From NCBI RefSeq assembly GCF_023065955.2, contig NW_026622808.1, forward strand, positions 40,064,475 through 40,128,474: a stretch of 64,000 bases of DNA, read 5' to 3'. Below the pieces are notes generated by a model, which saw nothing but the letters and a program-made list of their open reading frames with translations, had not been told where the DNA came from and ran no database searches. Of this stretch, positions 21,833 to 32,925 are shown in pieces; positions within the stretch are counted from its first letter, which is position 1, and every line of letters starts with the position of its first letter. Both the position numbers and the translations under genes were made by a program. Source of the DNA: Ursus arctos (Eukaryota > Chordata > Mammalia > Carnivora > Ursidae).

Positions 21833-22355
21833 ATAAGGGATCTGTGCAGCACCCAGAGCCAAGCCTGCTGGCAGGAGCGCATCTGGAAGGAGATGGCAGC
21901 CCGGGTGGCCTGGAAGATCTGCTACGGCCACAAGTACCCGAAGGAGGGGCCCGTGCCCAGGAAGCGGCTCCAGCGGGCCCCCCTCAGGTTAGCCTTGGGA
22001 GCCGGGCCCTTGGCTGCCACCAGCTCCCCTGAGAGCAGGGAGGTACAGGATGGAGGGCCGGAGACCAAGGGGGTCTGGGATCAGCTGTCCAGGGGAGTGG
22101 GCGTCCAGGGCCCCCCGCCCAAGGGAGACGAGGTCTGGGAGACCCGCAGAGCCGCTCGGGGGCCAGCAGTCCAGAGCAGGCCAGAGGGCTTAGGAATGAG
22201 GCAGGTCCCCCCCAGCACCCTGCAGCTGCTCTTCCAAGGCATCTCCCACGACGGCCAGGGCCGGGCCTCGTACCTCCGTGAGCGGCATCGGCAGAAGCCG
22301 GAGGAGAAGTTTCTGTACCCGATCTTGTCATCCTGGGAGTACGGCTGGCACGTGG
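21833..22355 (+). CDS. SPMIP1-like exon 1 (coding part)
   Basis: The frame is open for 174 codons and stays open upstream to at least 21353, so no stop marks the 5' border. The donor GTGG|GTAAGG at 22356 is a strong consensus. Protein-like composition (aromatic and charged motifs) is confined to about the first 45 and last 55 codons. Confidence 0.6.
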
Positions 22356-24218
22356 GTAAGGGCGACCACCATCTTGCCACTCCAGGCCTCTGCCGGCAGG
22401 CCCGGCCCTTCCCCTCAGCCCTGTCCTTAATCACCCCGCAGGCACCAGCCTGTGCCTGGGGCTCACCCTTCTCCAAGCTGACCGCACACCTTCACACCTT
22501 CAGGCCGTTGCACATTTTCATTTCTCCACCTGGAATGTACCTCCTGCCTCTTCCTCTGCTCACTAACTTTCACGTGTCACCTCCTCTGGGAAGTCCTCTG
22601 AAAGTCCTCCAGGCAGATTTGCGTCGCCCTTGTGCTAATACAGCCTTTCGCGTTTACAAAAGCACTGGACCCACTCTGTCACCCTTCCTTGAGTATCCAT
22701 CTGGCCTAGAGCCCTTTGGGTTCCAGAACGTCTTAGTTAATTTTATTAAGGTCCTCCCAGCCCCCAGCTTGGGGCTGGTACTCTGTGACCGTGGAATCAA
22801 TGAACAAATGAATGAAGGTAGACTAGGGAATGAGGCCTTGGTTTGGAATCAGGAAGTCCAAGTTCAAATCCTGACTCCTTCACTTGCGAGCTGTGTGAGC
22901 TCAAGCAAGAGCCTTCACTTCACTGGGCCTCCGTTTCCACATCTGAAAAATGGGACTCTACTAGTACCTGCCTTCCTATGTCACAGAGTTTTGGGGAAAT
23001 CAAATGGGAAAGCACAGAACAGAAATTTTCCTCACAAAAGCCTCATGAGGTGGGTAGGACAGACATTCATTCGTTTGACATGTGACGCTTTCATTCGGGA
23101 CAGCCCAGAGAGGGAGATCGGGAGTCTCCGAATCCCAGCTCTGCCCCAACGTGAGTTAGCAAATGAACAAGCATGGAAGAGGGACTCAGCTTGACATTAG
23201 CGGGTCTGCGTGTGGATTCTGGTCTGTTCATTCATTCATTCATTCATTCAACAAAGGTTTAGTGAGCGCCTGATCTGTGTCAGGCACTTTGTGTCCCTGG
23301 GGGTACGGCAGAGACCGTGAGTGTAGAGGCTGTAGGAGGAGATCAGTCGGAAAAGGCGAGGAAGACCCAGGGGCTCCTGGGGGAGACAGGTGGTCAGGGA
23401 AGGCCCGCGGGGAGGGGAGGCTCGAGCAGAGGCCTGAGGTGTTTCCACACCATCGGATTCTTCTGAGGAGGGCCTGCCCCCCTGGGCCCACAGAGCGAGT
23501 CTCCATTTGGGCGCTACACCCTCCCCCCTGCTCCCCCTCTGCTCCTCCAGCCCGCAGATTTGTGCCCCCTGCCCGTCAAGCCACTGCCGGGCAAGGGCCA
23601 CCAGACTGAGCAAATTAAACTACAGGAAGCCCAGTTACGTTTGAGTTTTGGGTAAACCGTAAGTTTTTAGTCTAAGAATGTCTTACACATGGCATGGAAC
23701 ATACTTAGACTGAAACATTATTCGTCGTTTGTCTGAAATTCAAACCTAACTGGGCATCCCGTGCTTTAGTCAGCAACCCAAACCTTGGAGCGGGGGAACC
23801 GGTTCTGGATGCCTCCTGGGGCTCAGGGTGGTGCTAGGTTCAGGGCGAAGATGGAAGACTGTTTTCCTCCATTGTGGTTCTGCTTAAGCTCCCAGATGCT
23901 CCTAGAATCTCTGGAACATTCTCTAGGTTTCTGGCCTCATGCCCCTAACCCGACCAGTTCAGGGGCTCGATGAGGAAGAGATGGCAGAACTTCCGTGAGC
24001 CATCTGTCCCCATTCCCTGACCCGGGTACAGACAGGAGCTGGGTCAAATTGGGGGTACGGACAGCCGTGGGGAAGTGGGGCTGAAGGCATTGTCTGGGCC
24101 CCAGCTGGATCATCCCCAAATGGCCTTTTATGCACAAAAAGTACCAGTCTAGTGCCTGGCACAGTGCTCAACAAATGGTAACTGGTATTATTATTATTAT
24201 TAATTCAGCAGACAGGAC

Positions 24219-24259
<41 letters not shown>

Positions 24260-24866
24260 TCAGCAGACAGGACTTGCAGGCTCTGGGCATCTGGGGGCTC
24301 GTTCAGCCTTGGCCAGGACCCTGGAAGTTCTTACTATGAAGCACTAGGATGGAAGGGCTCTTACTAGACCACAGGGAGAAATGTGATGAGGTTACCCCTT
24401 GTAAACGTGGGGTAGGGATGGGGTCAAAAGAGTCAACCTTTGGAATGACTTGAGTGCCTGCCACCCATCGGGGCGGATCGTGGGCACAGAGCTAGTGCAG
24501 GGTGTTGAGGTCGCCATGCTATGCCCGGTGTACCGTGTGGTTACCAGATGCTAAGAAGGATTGGGGGAAATCAGGTAGGGATCAAGGGGCGCGGGGCAAC
24601 CGCAGCTCCTAACTGCAGAGGTGTTTCACTATTTTAACCAGAGTGGTTGTAGCAGGTGTCCCTGCTGACCCTCAGCCCTTTCGGCTGGGCCAGGGCTGGC
24701 GGGAGGAACGGCGGCCCCAGTTCAACCAGGTTTTTGCTGTGTTCCAGGGGACACCATGAAGGACACCAGGGCTCCGACGTATGCCAGGTGCCAGCCCATC
24801 TCAAAGACCTTTTACATCAAAAGTAGCGTCTTTCATTTTCCACGGCGAACAGACCAGCTAAGCTGA
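21833..24866 (+). CDS. SPMIP1 (ATP6V1FNB)-like sperm microtubule inner protein, two exons
   Basis: Exon 1 (21833-22355) and exon 2 (24748-24866) join across G|GTAAGG and gttccag|GGG in one frame, giving 213 residues if counted from the ATA at 21833. The N-terminus has STQSQACWQERIWKEMAARV and WKICYGHKYPKEG (about residues 6-40). The middle is Pro/Gly-rich and poorly constrained. The C-terminus has GRASYLRERHRQKPEEKF, SSWEYGWHVGD and PTYARCQPISKTFY, ending VFHFPRRTDQLS. This layout recalls SPMIP1, a small protein inside the doublet microtubules of the sperm axoneme; the match is from memory and the paralogue is uncertain. Oddity: the position expected for ATG, in CCGCC context, reads ATA. The next in-frame ATG (21893, good Kozak context) would give 193 residues. 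It may be a working gene, a gene with an unseen 5' exon, or one losing its start. Confidence 0.6.
22440..22820 (+). repeat. L2-like LINE remnant in the SPMIP1-like intron
   Basis: L2 3' features are seen: TTCAGGCCGTTGCACATTTT, CACGTGTCACCTCCTCTGGG, AAGTCCTCTGAAAGTCCTCC, then GAATCAATGAACAAATGAAT. Confidence 0.6.
22835..23010 (+). repeat. MIR-like SINE remnant
   Basis: Landmarks are AGTCCAAGTTCAAATCCTGA, TGCGAGCTGTGTGAGCTCAA and CGTTTCCACATCTGAAAAAT. Confidence 0.65.
23228..23250 (+). repeat. (ATTC)n microsatellite
   Basis: About six ATTC units lead into CAACAAAGGTTTAGTGAGCG, a common 3' arrangement of ancient LINE2-type repeats. Confidence 0.8.
24186..24275 (+). repeat. (ATT)n microsatellite with duplicated flank
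   Basis: Two ATT runs are each followed by the same 20-mer TAATTCAGCAGACAGGACTT (24201-24220 and 24256-24275), a tandem duplication with period 55. It lies in the intron of the SPMIP1-like gene. Confidence 0.9.
24748..24866 (+). CDS. SPMIP1-like exon 2 (terminal)
   Basis: The acceptor is tttttgctgtgttccag. The exon encodes DTMKDTRAPTYARCQPISKT and on to RRTDQLS, then TGA at 24864-24866. It is only 38 full codons long, and it continues the WEYGWHVG motif of exon 1 exactly in frame across a 2.4-kb intron, which is the strongest evidence that the gene is real. Confidence 0.6.
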
Positions 24867-25442
24867 ACTCACTGGGGGTTCAGAGGCTGCTCCTGCCTTT
24901 CCCTATAGTCTGTCTGGACCCCGCTGAGCGGAGACACTGCCAGTTCCACCCACCCTCCCTCTGTTCCATCCAGCCCTGCTCCTCTGCTGAGTGTGGGGGG
25001 TCGTGCTTTTCTCTACCTCTGGGACTCAGGGTGGCCCACCTGCTGCCTCTTGGATGTCCCCAGGGACCTCAGCTCCCTGCAGAGTCCGCCCCCACCCCCA
25101 CCAGCAAGGTGTGGGGTGCTAGCCACTGTCCCGGGGGAAACAGCGGAGTCTCCAGGTGCTGCAGCAGCCAAGCTGGGGCAGGGGAGGGACTTGCTAAGAT
25201 CTTAGGGTGCTAAGTGGAGGAGGGGAGTATCTCTCCCGGTCTTGACTCTCTCTACATTGTCGTGAAGGGACCCACAGCAGAATTGCTTGGTCCCAGTGTA
25301 TCCCACAGTTTAAGGAGGAAACAGTTTCCATGTTTACTTACTGTTTCTTTCACGGTCCCCCCACTGCCCCCCAAGAACCTGCATGGGTCAGGTTTGTCTC
25401 GCTTTTGTAACAAACAGCCACAACATCCCAGTTGCTTTAACC

Positions 25443-25448
25443 AATAAA
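25443..25448 (+). terminator. Candidate polyadenylation signal for the SPMIP1-like gene
   Basis: This is the first AATAAA seen after the TGA at 24866, giving a 3' UTR of about 0.6 kb. It lies in sequence that looks like an old interspersed repeat, so its use is uncertain. Confidence 0.3.
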
Positions 25449-26593
25449 GATGTATTTCTTGCAGCACAGTGCGCGCTGATGCTCGGTGGGCAACCTGCCG
25501 CACGCTGACCCGGGAGCTGGGCCTCTCCCATCTGGTGGCTCTGGCGTCTCCTAGGGCCTCAAGGTCCTTCCCTGAGTCCTTCTCTATCCAACCGGGGTCA
25601 AGGGAAGAGACAGAGAGTCTGCAGAGAGCGCACCCACTCTTAACTGCCTTGACCTGAAACTGACCAATGTCGCTGCCTGTCACGTTCTGTTGCGAGAACA
25701 CATCACCTGACTTCTTGGTGTGTGAAGGCTGGGAGGGTCGTGTCTCCCCTGGTCTGCCTCTCCGTGCAACTTCACAGAAGAGCTGCAATTGGAGCTCATT
25801 TGCCTGGCTTTCCCTCATCAACTTTGGGAAAGTTCTTGAGTGGGAAAGAACAAGAGACAGCACGAGCGAGGGCCAATGTGTGCGTGTGATTCTGCTGGAA
25901 TTCACACTGCAGCCTTGCACACCAGAGGTGCTTGGCAAGGACCTGCTAAACATAATCAAATACCAAAGAACCCCCTGGATTCCTCTAGGGCCATGTGACT
26001 GACCGCAACGACTGTATCCAATAGCTCCTGTGGGTCAGGCCTCGCCTGGGCTCCTGCGGCGAAAGGGGCCACATCTTCTTGGGGCTCATAGCACAGACTG
26101 AGAAGGGCTGGGATGGGGGAAGGCGGGCGCTTCGGGAGCACAGAGGAGACACTGGAGTCAGCATGGGGTCTCGGGGCCGGCTTCCCAAGGGAGGTCACTG
26201 TTAGTTCTGGCATTAAATGAAATAACGCTCAGAAAATGCCTGGCTAGTGCCTGACTATATATGTGAATTATATGACCGATGATGACGGTGATGTCTGTCA
26301 GCGGCAAGTCTGCAGGCTGCTCAGAGGAGGACAGGCTGCCACCAGGGCAGGGCTCTCAGTGGGGATTTTGCAAATAGATCAAGCCCTACTGAAAGTGACT
26401 TAAGTGATGATTTTGTCTATTCTCTCAAGGAGGGACTCCGTAGCTAGCATCGTTCCAGAGGCCCGGGGAAGAGATTCATTACAAACAGTGGATGTCCCAG
26501 GATGTTAGGGCTTCCTTCTTCGGGGGAATTTATTTATGGATGTATTTAACAAACTCCAGTGTGATATTTGCTATGTACAGGCATTTTTCCAAG

Positions 26594-27125
26594 GCTGCGC
26601 TGTGGTATTCGGTAGTCATAAGACACATGTATCCACTGAGCACTTGAAATGTGTTGTAAGTGTAAAAGACGCATGAAGTTGTGACGATTTAATATGACAA
26701 GAAATGTAAAATATCTCATTAATAATTGTTATACTGAGTTACATGCTGAAATGACCAACTTTGTGCATGCTAGGTTAGATAAACCAGGGGTTGGCAGGCT
26801 TTCTCTGTAAAGGACTGGCTGTGTATTCCGTTTGTACGCCATCCGGTCTCAACTCCACAGCTGCTCAGCTCTACAGTTGTAGCGTAAAGGCAACCGTAAA
26901 TAATACATAAGCAAATGGGCGTGGCTGTGTGCCAATAAAACTTTATTTAAAAAAATAAGCAGTGGGCTCCATTCGACCTACTGGCTGTCATTTGCTGACC
27001 CCGGGTTAAATAAAACATATTAAAATTACGTTTACTTGTTTATTTTTTTGCTTTTTAAAAATGTGGCTATTAGAAGATTTCAAGTTACATATGGCTCACA
27101 TGCTATTCCTATTGAACAGGACTGA
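26594..27125 (+). mobile_element. hAT (MER1-group)-like DNA transposon, split by a second hAT element
   Basis: The two halves are about 26594-26784 (ATGTATCCACTGAGCACTTG, AAATATCTCATTAATAATTG) and 27005-27125 (AATGTGGCTATTAGAAGATT, ending TATTGAACAGGACTG). They match the ends of one non-autonomous hAT family. The interior is interrupted by the element at 26785-27004. Confidence 0.65.
26785..27004 (+). mobile_element. Nested non-autonomous hAT element
   Basis: It starts CAGGGGTTGGCAGGCTTTCT and ends TTTGCTGACCCCGG, an imperfect terminal inverted repeat. Internal CCAATAAAACTTTATTTAAA is typical of this family. Flanks GTTAGATA and GTTAAATA look like the 8-base hAT target duplication with one mismatch. 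Confidence 0.7.
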
Positions 27126-27829
27126 TCGAAGCACTTTATGAGTATTAACTCCAGGGATAACTGTTACCCTGAGGCCGGGGAGGGGGCGGGGAGTGTGTGA
27201 ATTCTGCTGACAACCTAAAGAAAGCGCGTAAATTGGCTCCTTGGCCTGGCCGCCCACTGCTGAGTGTGGAGTCCAAGAGCCGACTGGCTTGTGGCTGCTT
27301 CCTGGGGATATCCGAGCCTGTACCCCCTCTGCAGGTTCATCCTTTGACCAAAGGGAAGTCCTCAGCAAGACCACCAGGTGGTGCTGTCGGACCACAAAGC
27401 ATGGCGACTGGCCTGCTAGAGTCCTTCCTGAGCTCTATGTCGGGGGCTACAGTTCATTTGCTGTGTGGCCTTGGGGACCTCAATTTTCTCACCTGTAAAA
27501 TGGGGTCAGACTGGCTTAGTGAAAACATGAACTTTTAAGACAGACTGACCTGATTTAAGCTTTGACTCCACCAGAGCCATGTGATGATGTGCATGGTTCC
27601 CAGGCATTTTGCCTTCGTGCATCCCCTCTTCCATAAAAATATTTTAAAAGTTATATTTTACAACTATGTTGGTATAAATACAAATATCTTAATATTATAT
27701 ATTGAAATTTTTTCTTCAACCTAAAACTTCATCTTATTCCTTCTTATTCTGAAAGAAAATATTTGTGTCCCTTAAAAGTATTATGAGCCCTAAACCCTGT
27801 GCCTACTGTACCTCATGGAAAAGTCACCC

Positions 27830-28035
27830 GGGGCTCTACTACTGACCAGCTGTGTGACCAACGGCAAGAGATTTAACTTCTCTGGGCCTCAGTTTCCTCA
27901 TTTTTAAAATGGAGATGACAACAGACCCCCCTCCCACCTTTTTAGTGCCGTGGTTGGAATTTAATGAGAGGGTGTATGCCATGACTTCTTAAAGCAAGCC
28001 CTACAAATGGCAGCTATTATTTCTTCTTATTACTA
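27830..28035 (+). repeat. MIR-like SINE remnant
   Basis: Landmarks are GACCAGCTGTGTGACCAACG, TTCTCTGGGCCTCAGTTTCC and TCATTTTTAAAATGGAGATG. Confidence 0.7.
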
Positions 28036-28510
28036 TTATTTATAATCTTTAAGGATGTTTTCAGCTCTAACCTCTGTGAAACTATTAAAATAGCTCAAAA
28101 AAGTAAGAATCTCAAAATATGTCAAAAAAAAAAAAAGATTGAAACTTCCAGGCTCCTTGATGGAGGAAGTAGAGGCATTTCCTAGAGAAGATTGTGTCAG
28201 CAGAAGGAGTTTTTGCAAATGGCAAACACAGACTTTTCTCCTGCCATTGGGGAACTCATGAGGTAGGAACGTGGGCTTGCACCGACCAGCTGGAGTCTGG
28301 GCCAGCTGGGCAGGAACTTGGGAAAGGTGTGTGATTGTGTGCGTGCGTGCGTATGTGCAAAAGTCTGGGGCAGGAGGGTAGAGGGCAAGTTCGAGGTGAG
28401 GTTTATCTTTTTTTAGCTGAATTTTAGATCTTGTATCCCTGGGGCCAACCCATTTTATATTCATCAAATATACTTTGAGAAACTTGTATATGCTAGGAAG
28501 CGCTGTCAGC

Positions 28511-28634
28511 TTTTTTTTTAAGAAGGTGCCCAGTGTGGAGCCCAGTGCAGGTCTTGAACTCATGACCCTGTGATCAAGCCCTGAGCTGAGATCAAGAGTC
28601 AAACGCTTAACCAACGGAGCCACCCAGGTGCCCC
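28511..28634 (-). mobile_element. Can-SINE, head and short tail
   Basis: It reads on the - strand from GGGGCACCTGGGTGGCTC (28634 downwards). It is shorter than the full SINEs, lacks the CT-rich middle and ends in an A tract (poly-T on +). Confidence 0.85.
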
Positions 28635-30379
28635 AGCACAATTACTTAATCCCCTATTTGTACCAGCAGAAATCACTCCCTAACTTTGTAAGTTAGGTGT
28701 TTCCACCTGGAAGCATTTCTAAAAGAAAAATCACAAGTCTACTACCCAATGTCTACTACTTTGGGCTCAAAAAACCCCTTTTTTTAAAGGATAACAGTGT
28801 AAAGGCATTTGCCTTCTTCTCCAAGAGGGCACAGTAATGCCCCCTGAGTTTCATTAACTCCACAAAAACTTTGTGAGCAGTGACTAAGAAGACGCAGCTT
28901 TGTCGTCATTGAGGGTGCAGGTGGGGGGGCGGACATTGAACGACTAGCTACTCAGGTGATGAGCGTTAGGAAAGGGACGTCGAGAGCGCCGTGGGAAGAT
29001 GCAGCGGAGGCCCTAGAAAAAGCCTCCCTGATTGAGATTTAAGCTGAGTTTTGAGGAATGAGAAGAAGTTAGCTAAGCAGATGGGGGTGACCGGGGTGGG
29101 GTCACAGCCTGCACAGAAGCCCCGAAGCTGGGGAGAGCATGAAGAATTGAGGAACTAAACGTTGTGGCTTGAATGTACAGATGGTTGAAAATGGAGCTGG
29201 AGAGGTAAGTGACGGCCGTGATAAGGACTGGGGTCTTTACCCAGAGAGAAATGGGGAGCCACTGAGGGCTTTAGCAGGGGGGCAATAGCAGGAGATTTGC
29301 ATTTTAGGAAGTAGATCCTGGTTGTTGGGAGGAGACCAGATCGTAGGGGGTTAGGGTGGGAGTGGTGGGACCCGGAGGCGCCGCCGATGCCATCCAAGGA
29401 GAGTCGATGGCTTGGACTACGGCAGCCCCCTTCGCCCTTGGCCCCATGAGGCCTGGTGTTTGTCTGCAGCTCAGTCTCAGCTACGTGGAGACTTTGGGAA
29501 CCAAGCGATCGTTCGGCTAGAAAATGTTCCGTTTTCCCGTGTTCCATTCAGGGCATGCATTGTTTCCCAGCCCATTTTCTCAGAAGAGTCGTGTGGGCAC
29601 GTTTGTATATGTGCGTGAAACTGCATGCCCACGTCCTTGTTTCCTCACGATTCCCTTAGTTTTACCAAATTCGGTAGGTTTCCTGAATCCTAAAGCTTGA
29701 AACCACTGGTGCCAGAGTCCCGTAGACCATGTTTACCCCCGTTCCTCCCCCAAGATGTGACCTGTGGGTAAGTGACATGGGAATGCGGGCTCCTCACTGT
29801 GCCTCTGCCCTCAGGACCACTGGGGTGGATGCCTTGATGGGGAGACTCAGCAGCTGATGCAGGTGGAAACGTCTCTCACCCGCACACCTGCCTTGGCCAG
29901 GTCCCTTTGCTCCCTGCAGGAGAGAAGAGGGATGTGGCCTCTAGTCTGTCACCTGTTCCTCTCCTGGCTTGGCAGCTTTATCCTTCCTACTTGCCTTCTC
30001 CAACCCAAGGGAAAGATAGGAGCCAGGGCTACTGACTTAGAGAAGCTCCCTGCACCCCCCGACCCCCACCCCACAGGGGCAGGATGAGGAACACTAAACA
30101 CTAGCACGAACACTAAAGAGGTGTTTCTGTGTTTGAGGCAAGAAAAGGGTGTTGACTAGGCAGAGATAATAACAGGGCCTGGACGGAGGGCATCTCCATG
30201 TCTCAAGATTCACTTACTGAAGTACTTTTTGTGGTCAAAGATAAAGAAAAGGAACCTTGGTCTGATTCCTCATATGGCAACAATTCAAAGCATTCAAATG
30301 AGAGACCCATGTACCCAAAGACTGAAAAGGGACCGTCCTTATGGAGCAAATCCTATTATTAAAAATAGAGCCTCCATTC

Positions 30380-30600
30380 GTGGAAGGTTTACTAAGTGCA
30401 AGGCACATACTTGATGTTTTACATTCATTACTGTACTTAAACTTGACCTCTGAGGTCGATTCTCTTATTATCCTTGTTTTACACATACGGGAACTGAAGG
30501 CGAGCGGGCTGCTCAGCACCCCAGAGCTCGGAGGCGGTGCAGATCATGGCTGCAAAGTAAGCCTGAGTCTGGCATCGCACTCCACCTCTTCTCACTAAGC
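30380..30600 (+). repeat. MIR-like SINE remnant
   Basis: Landmarks are GTTTACTAAGTGCAAGGCAC, TTATCCTTGTTTTACACATA and GGGAACTGAAGGCGAG. Confidence 0.55.
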
Positions 30601-30701
30601 AGAGCGAGGAGGGTGAGTTTGAGATCGGGTCCCTCAACAAATAATGAAAGAAAAGTCTCATCCTCAGGTCACCTCAGAGCTTGGGAAAAATGCAGGCTCC
30701 T

Positions 30702-30899
30702 GGGGCACCCGAGTGGCTCAGTCGGTGAAGCGTCTGCCTTCGGCTCATGTCATGATCTCAGGGTCCTGGGATCGAGTCCTGTGTTGGGCTCCCTGCTTGG
30801 CGGGGAGTCTGCTTGTCCCTCTCCGTCTGCCCCAGCCGCCCTCCTCGTGTGCACGCTCTCGCTCTCTCTAATAAATAAATAAAATCTTTTTTAAAAATG
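30702..30899 (+). mobile_element. Can-SINE, full length
   Basis: The head is GGGGCACCCGAGTGGCTCAG and the tail AATAAATAAATAAAATC. Flanks aaaatgcaggctcctg and aaaatgcagactcctg form the target-site duplication. Confidence 0.93.
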
Positions 30900-32742
30900 C
30901 AGACTCCTGCCCCCACCCCCAAGCTTCTGAGACAGACTCTAGGAGCCTGGGTTCTGGGCATCAGCATGGTAATGGGTCCCCTGGGATTCTGGGGCACACA
31001 AATTTCAAACCCTCTGGACAAAGCCAAAGCTGAAAGGGTGTGTACAACCAGGGTATACCCTCCTTCCCCAAAAAGGCACAAGAGTTCCTTGCCCCACCAG
31101 ACCAGGCGACCCAGAGGGATGGGAGCGTGTCTGTGGTTCTGTTAGGTTGAAAGAAGCAGCCTCACTCTGTCTCCTCTTGCCTGGCAGAGTGTGCCTGGGA
31201 TGAGAGCTGGCAGGTGCCCGTGGCTCCAGTAAGCTGCTCCAGCACAGGGACAGAGGGATGTGTTGTCACCAAGGAGGCCACAGGGTGGCCAAGACCAGCT
31301 CGGAGGCATTGCCAAGCTCACTTCGTGTCTGGCCCACTTTCCCCCACCAAGCGCAGGGCTCTTGTCCCCACTGCGCTGCTGGCCTTTAGGACAAAAGGAT
31401 GACCCTCTCCTCCAGAATGAGCTCATTTGGGAATTGCCTGCTTGACCATTTTGGACCTGGGAAACTGGGCCAGTGAGCCCTGCTCAGAAGAGGGGGTGAC
31501 AGAAGCTTTACAGGCTTGCCACCTCCCCCACCAATTCCAACAAGACCTCTGAGGTTCATTGGATATTTGGGGGGGAATGGCTTTCCCATTTAAGCAGGGC
31601 CCTTTTGATTTTATTCCCTGGGTCAGATGCAACCAAATTTCAAAACTCAGGCTACGGTCTCTTTCTTATATCAAAAGTCACATCATCCCTGATATATTAC
31701 GGAAAATAAGTAAGGAGTGGGACCAATAGGATGCTAATACTCTATTTTTCAGGATTACATATGGTGCTGATTTATGCACAGATGCTCTTGGAGGAATGCA
31801 TAAGCTGGTTAGAGGGGTTGCTTCTGACCCAGGAAACTAGGGGGTGGGGTCCCGGGGCAGCATTCCTTATCACGGCTTATTCTTTGGAACGCCTGTGCAT
31901 GTAGCCATGCACGGGTACTATCCGAACGAAAGAAACAATGTAAGAGAAAGCAAAGCCAAACTAACAAATATGGTCACCATGGACACCTGTAAAATGGTGC
32001 CTCTGGACAGGACTCCACTGCACCACTTTGGCTGCAGAATGATAACAAAATCCTTGAGTCTCTGCCAGCCAACTGACCTCCTCAAAGCCCAGGAGGAGGG
32101 AGGCTTGAGGTATGCAGGGAAGGGGCAGCCCCGCAGGGCACAAAGTGTAAGGTGGGACAAAGGCGAGGCTGACATGATATCCAGAAAATAGAGACCCTTG
32201 TAGGCATCCAAAATCTCTGGTTCTCCGCAAGTGGGTGATGGGAGCCCCTGCAGGATGTGAAGCAGGAGTGGGAATGCAGGTGGGCTGCGGTCAGAATGGA
32301 ATTTCAAAGGATGGCACTGGTTGGTACTGGGCTGGCTGAGTTGGAGGAAAATTTGGAGGCAGGGAGACTAGGTGAGATAGCCTTCCTTCCTCATCCCTGT
32401 GAGGCATGGTCACCACCTTGACTTTGGACAAAAGGGGGTAGATTCCTTAGAGAATGAAGTTCCCAAATTGTGGGGTGCAGTGGAGGCCTTGGTCTTTCTG
32501 GTCATTTCCTGTGGACTAGGATCCCCCCGTGAAGGCTGAAAGCTGACATTCTTCCTCCTCCTGTAGCCTCTTTCATGGCAGGGCTGAGCAGAGGCAGTGA
32601 CAGCTGCTGGGGCTCGAGCTTGGGACATGGAGACTATCCTTTAGGACTGCGAAAGCCCCAGTTTCCTTTTAGGTAATTCAGGGGAGGTATGAGCCCAAGA
32701 AGGATAGCAGAAGACTCTTCTCCCAATTTGACTCAAGACAGA

Positions 32743-32925
32743 ATTTTTAAAAGATTTTATTTATTAGAGTGAATGAGAGAGAGAGAGAAAACACAATCAG
32801 GGGGAGCAGCAGAAGCCAGCTCCCCACTGAGCAGGGAGCCCGATGCAGGACTCGATCCCAGGACCCTGGGATCATGACCTGAGCCAAAGGCAGACACTTA
32901 ACCGACTGAGCCACCCAGGTGCCCC
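32743..32925 (-). mobile_element. Can-SINE, full length
   Basis: Read on the - strand it starts GGGGCACCTGGGTGGCTCAG. The perfect 12-base target-site duplication actcaagacaga is at 32731-32742 and 32927-32938. It sits just beyond the DNASE1L3 3' end. Confidence 0.95.

Noticed and set aside
21353..23194. 613-codon open frame taken as one unspliced protein
   Set aside because: Only 21833-22355 looks protein-like. After the strong donor at 22356 the frame runs into intron sequence with L2 and MIR repeats.
25252..25959. 235-codon open frame on the - strand
   Set aside because: It overlaps repeat-like sequence and has no recognisable protein features.
28036..28641. 201-codon open frame on the - strand
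   Set aside because: Its N-terminal part is translated from a Can-SINE and the rest is unique AT-rich DNA without motifs.
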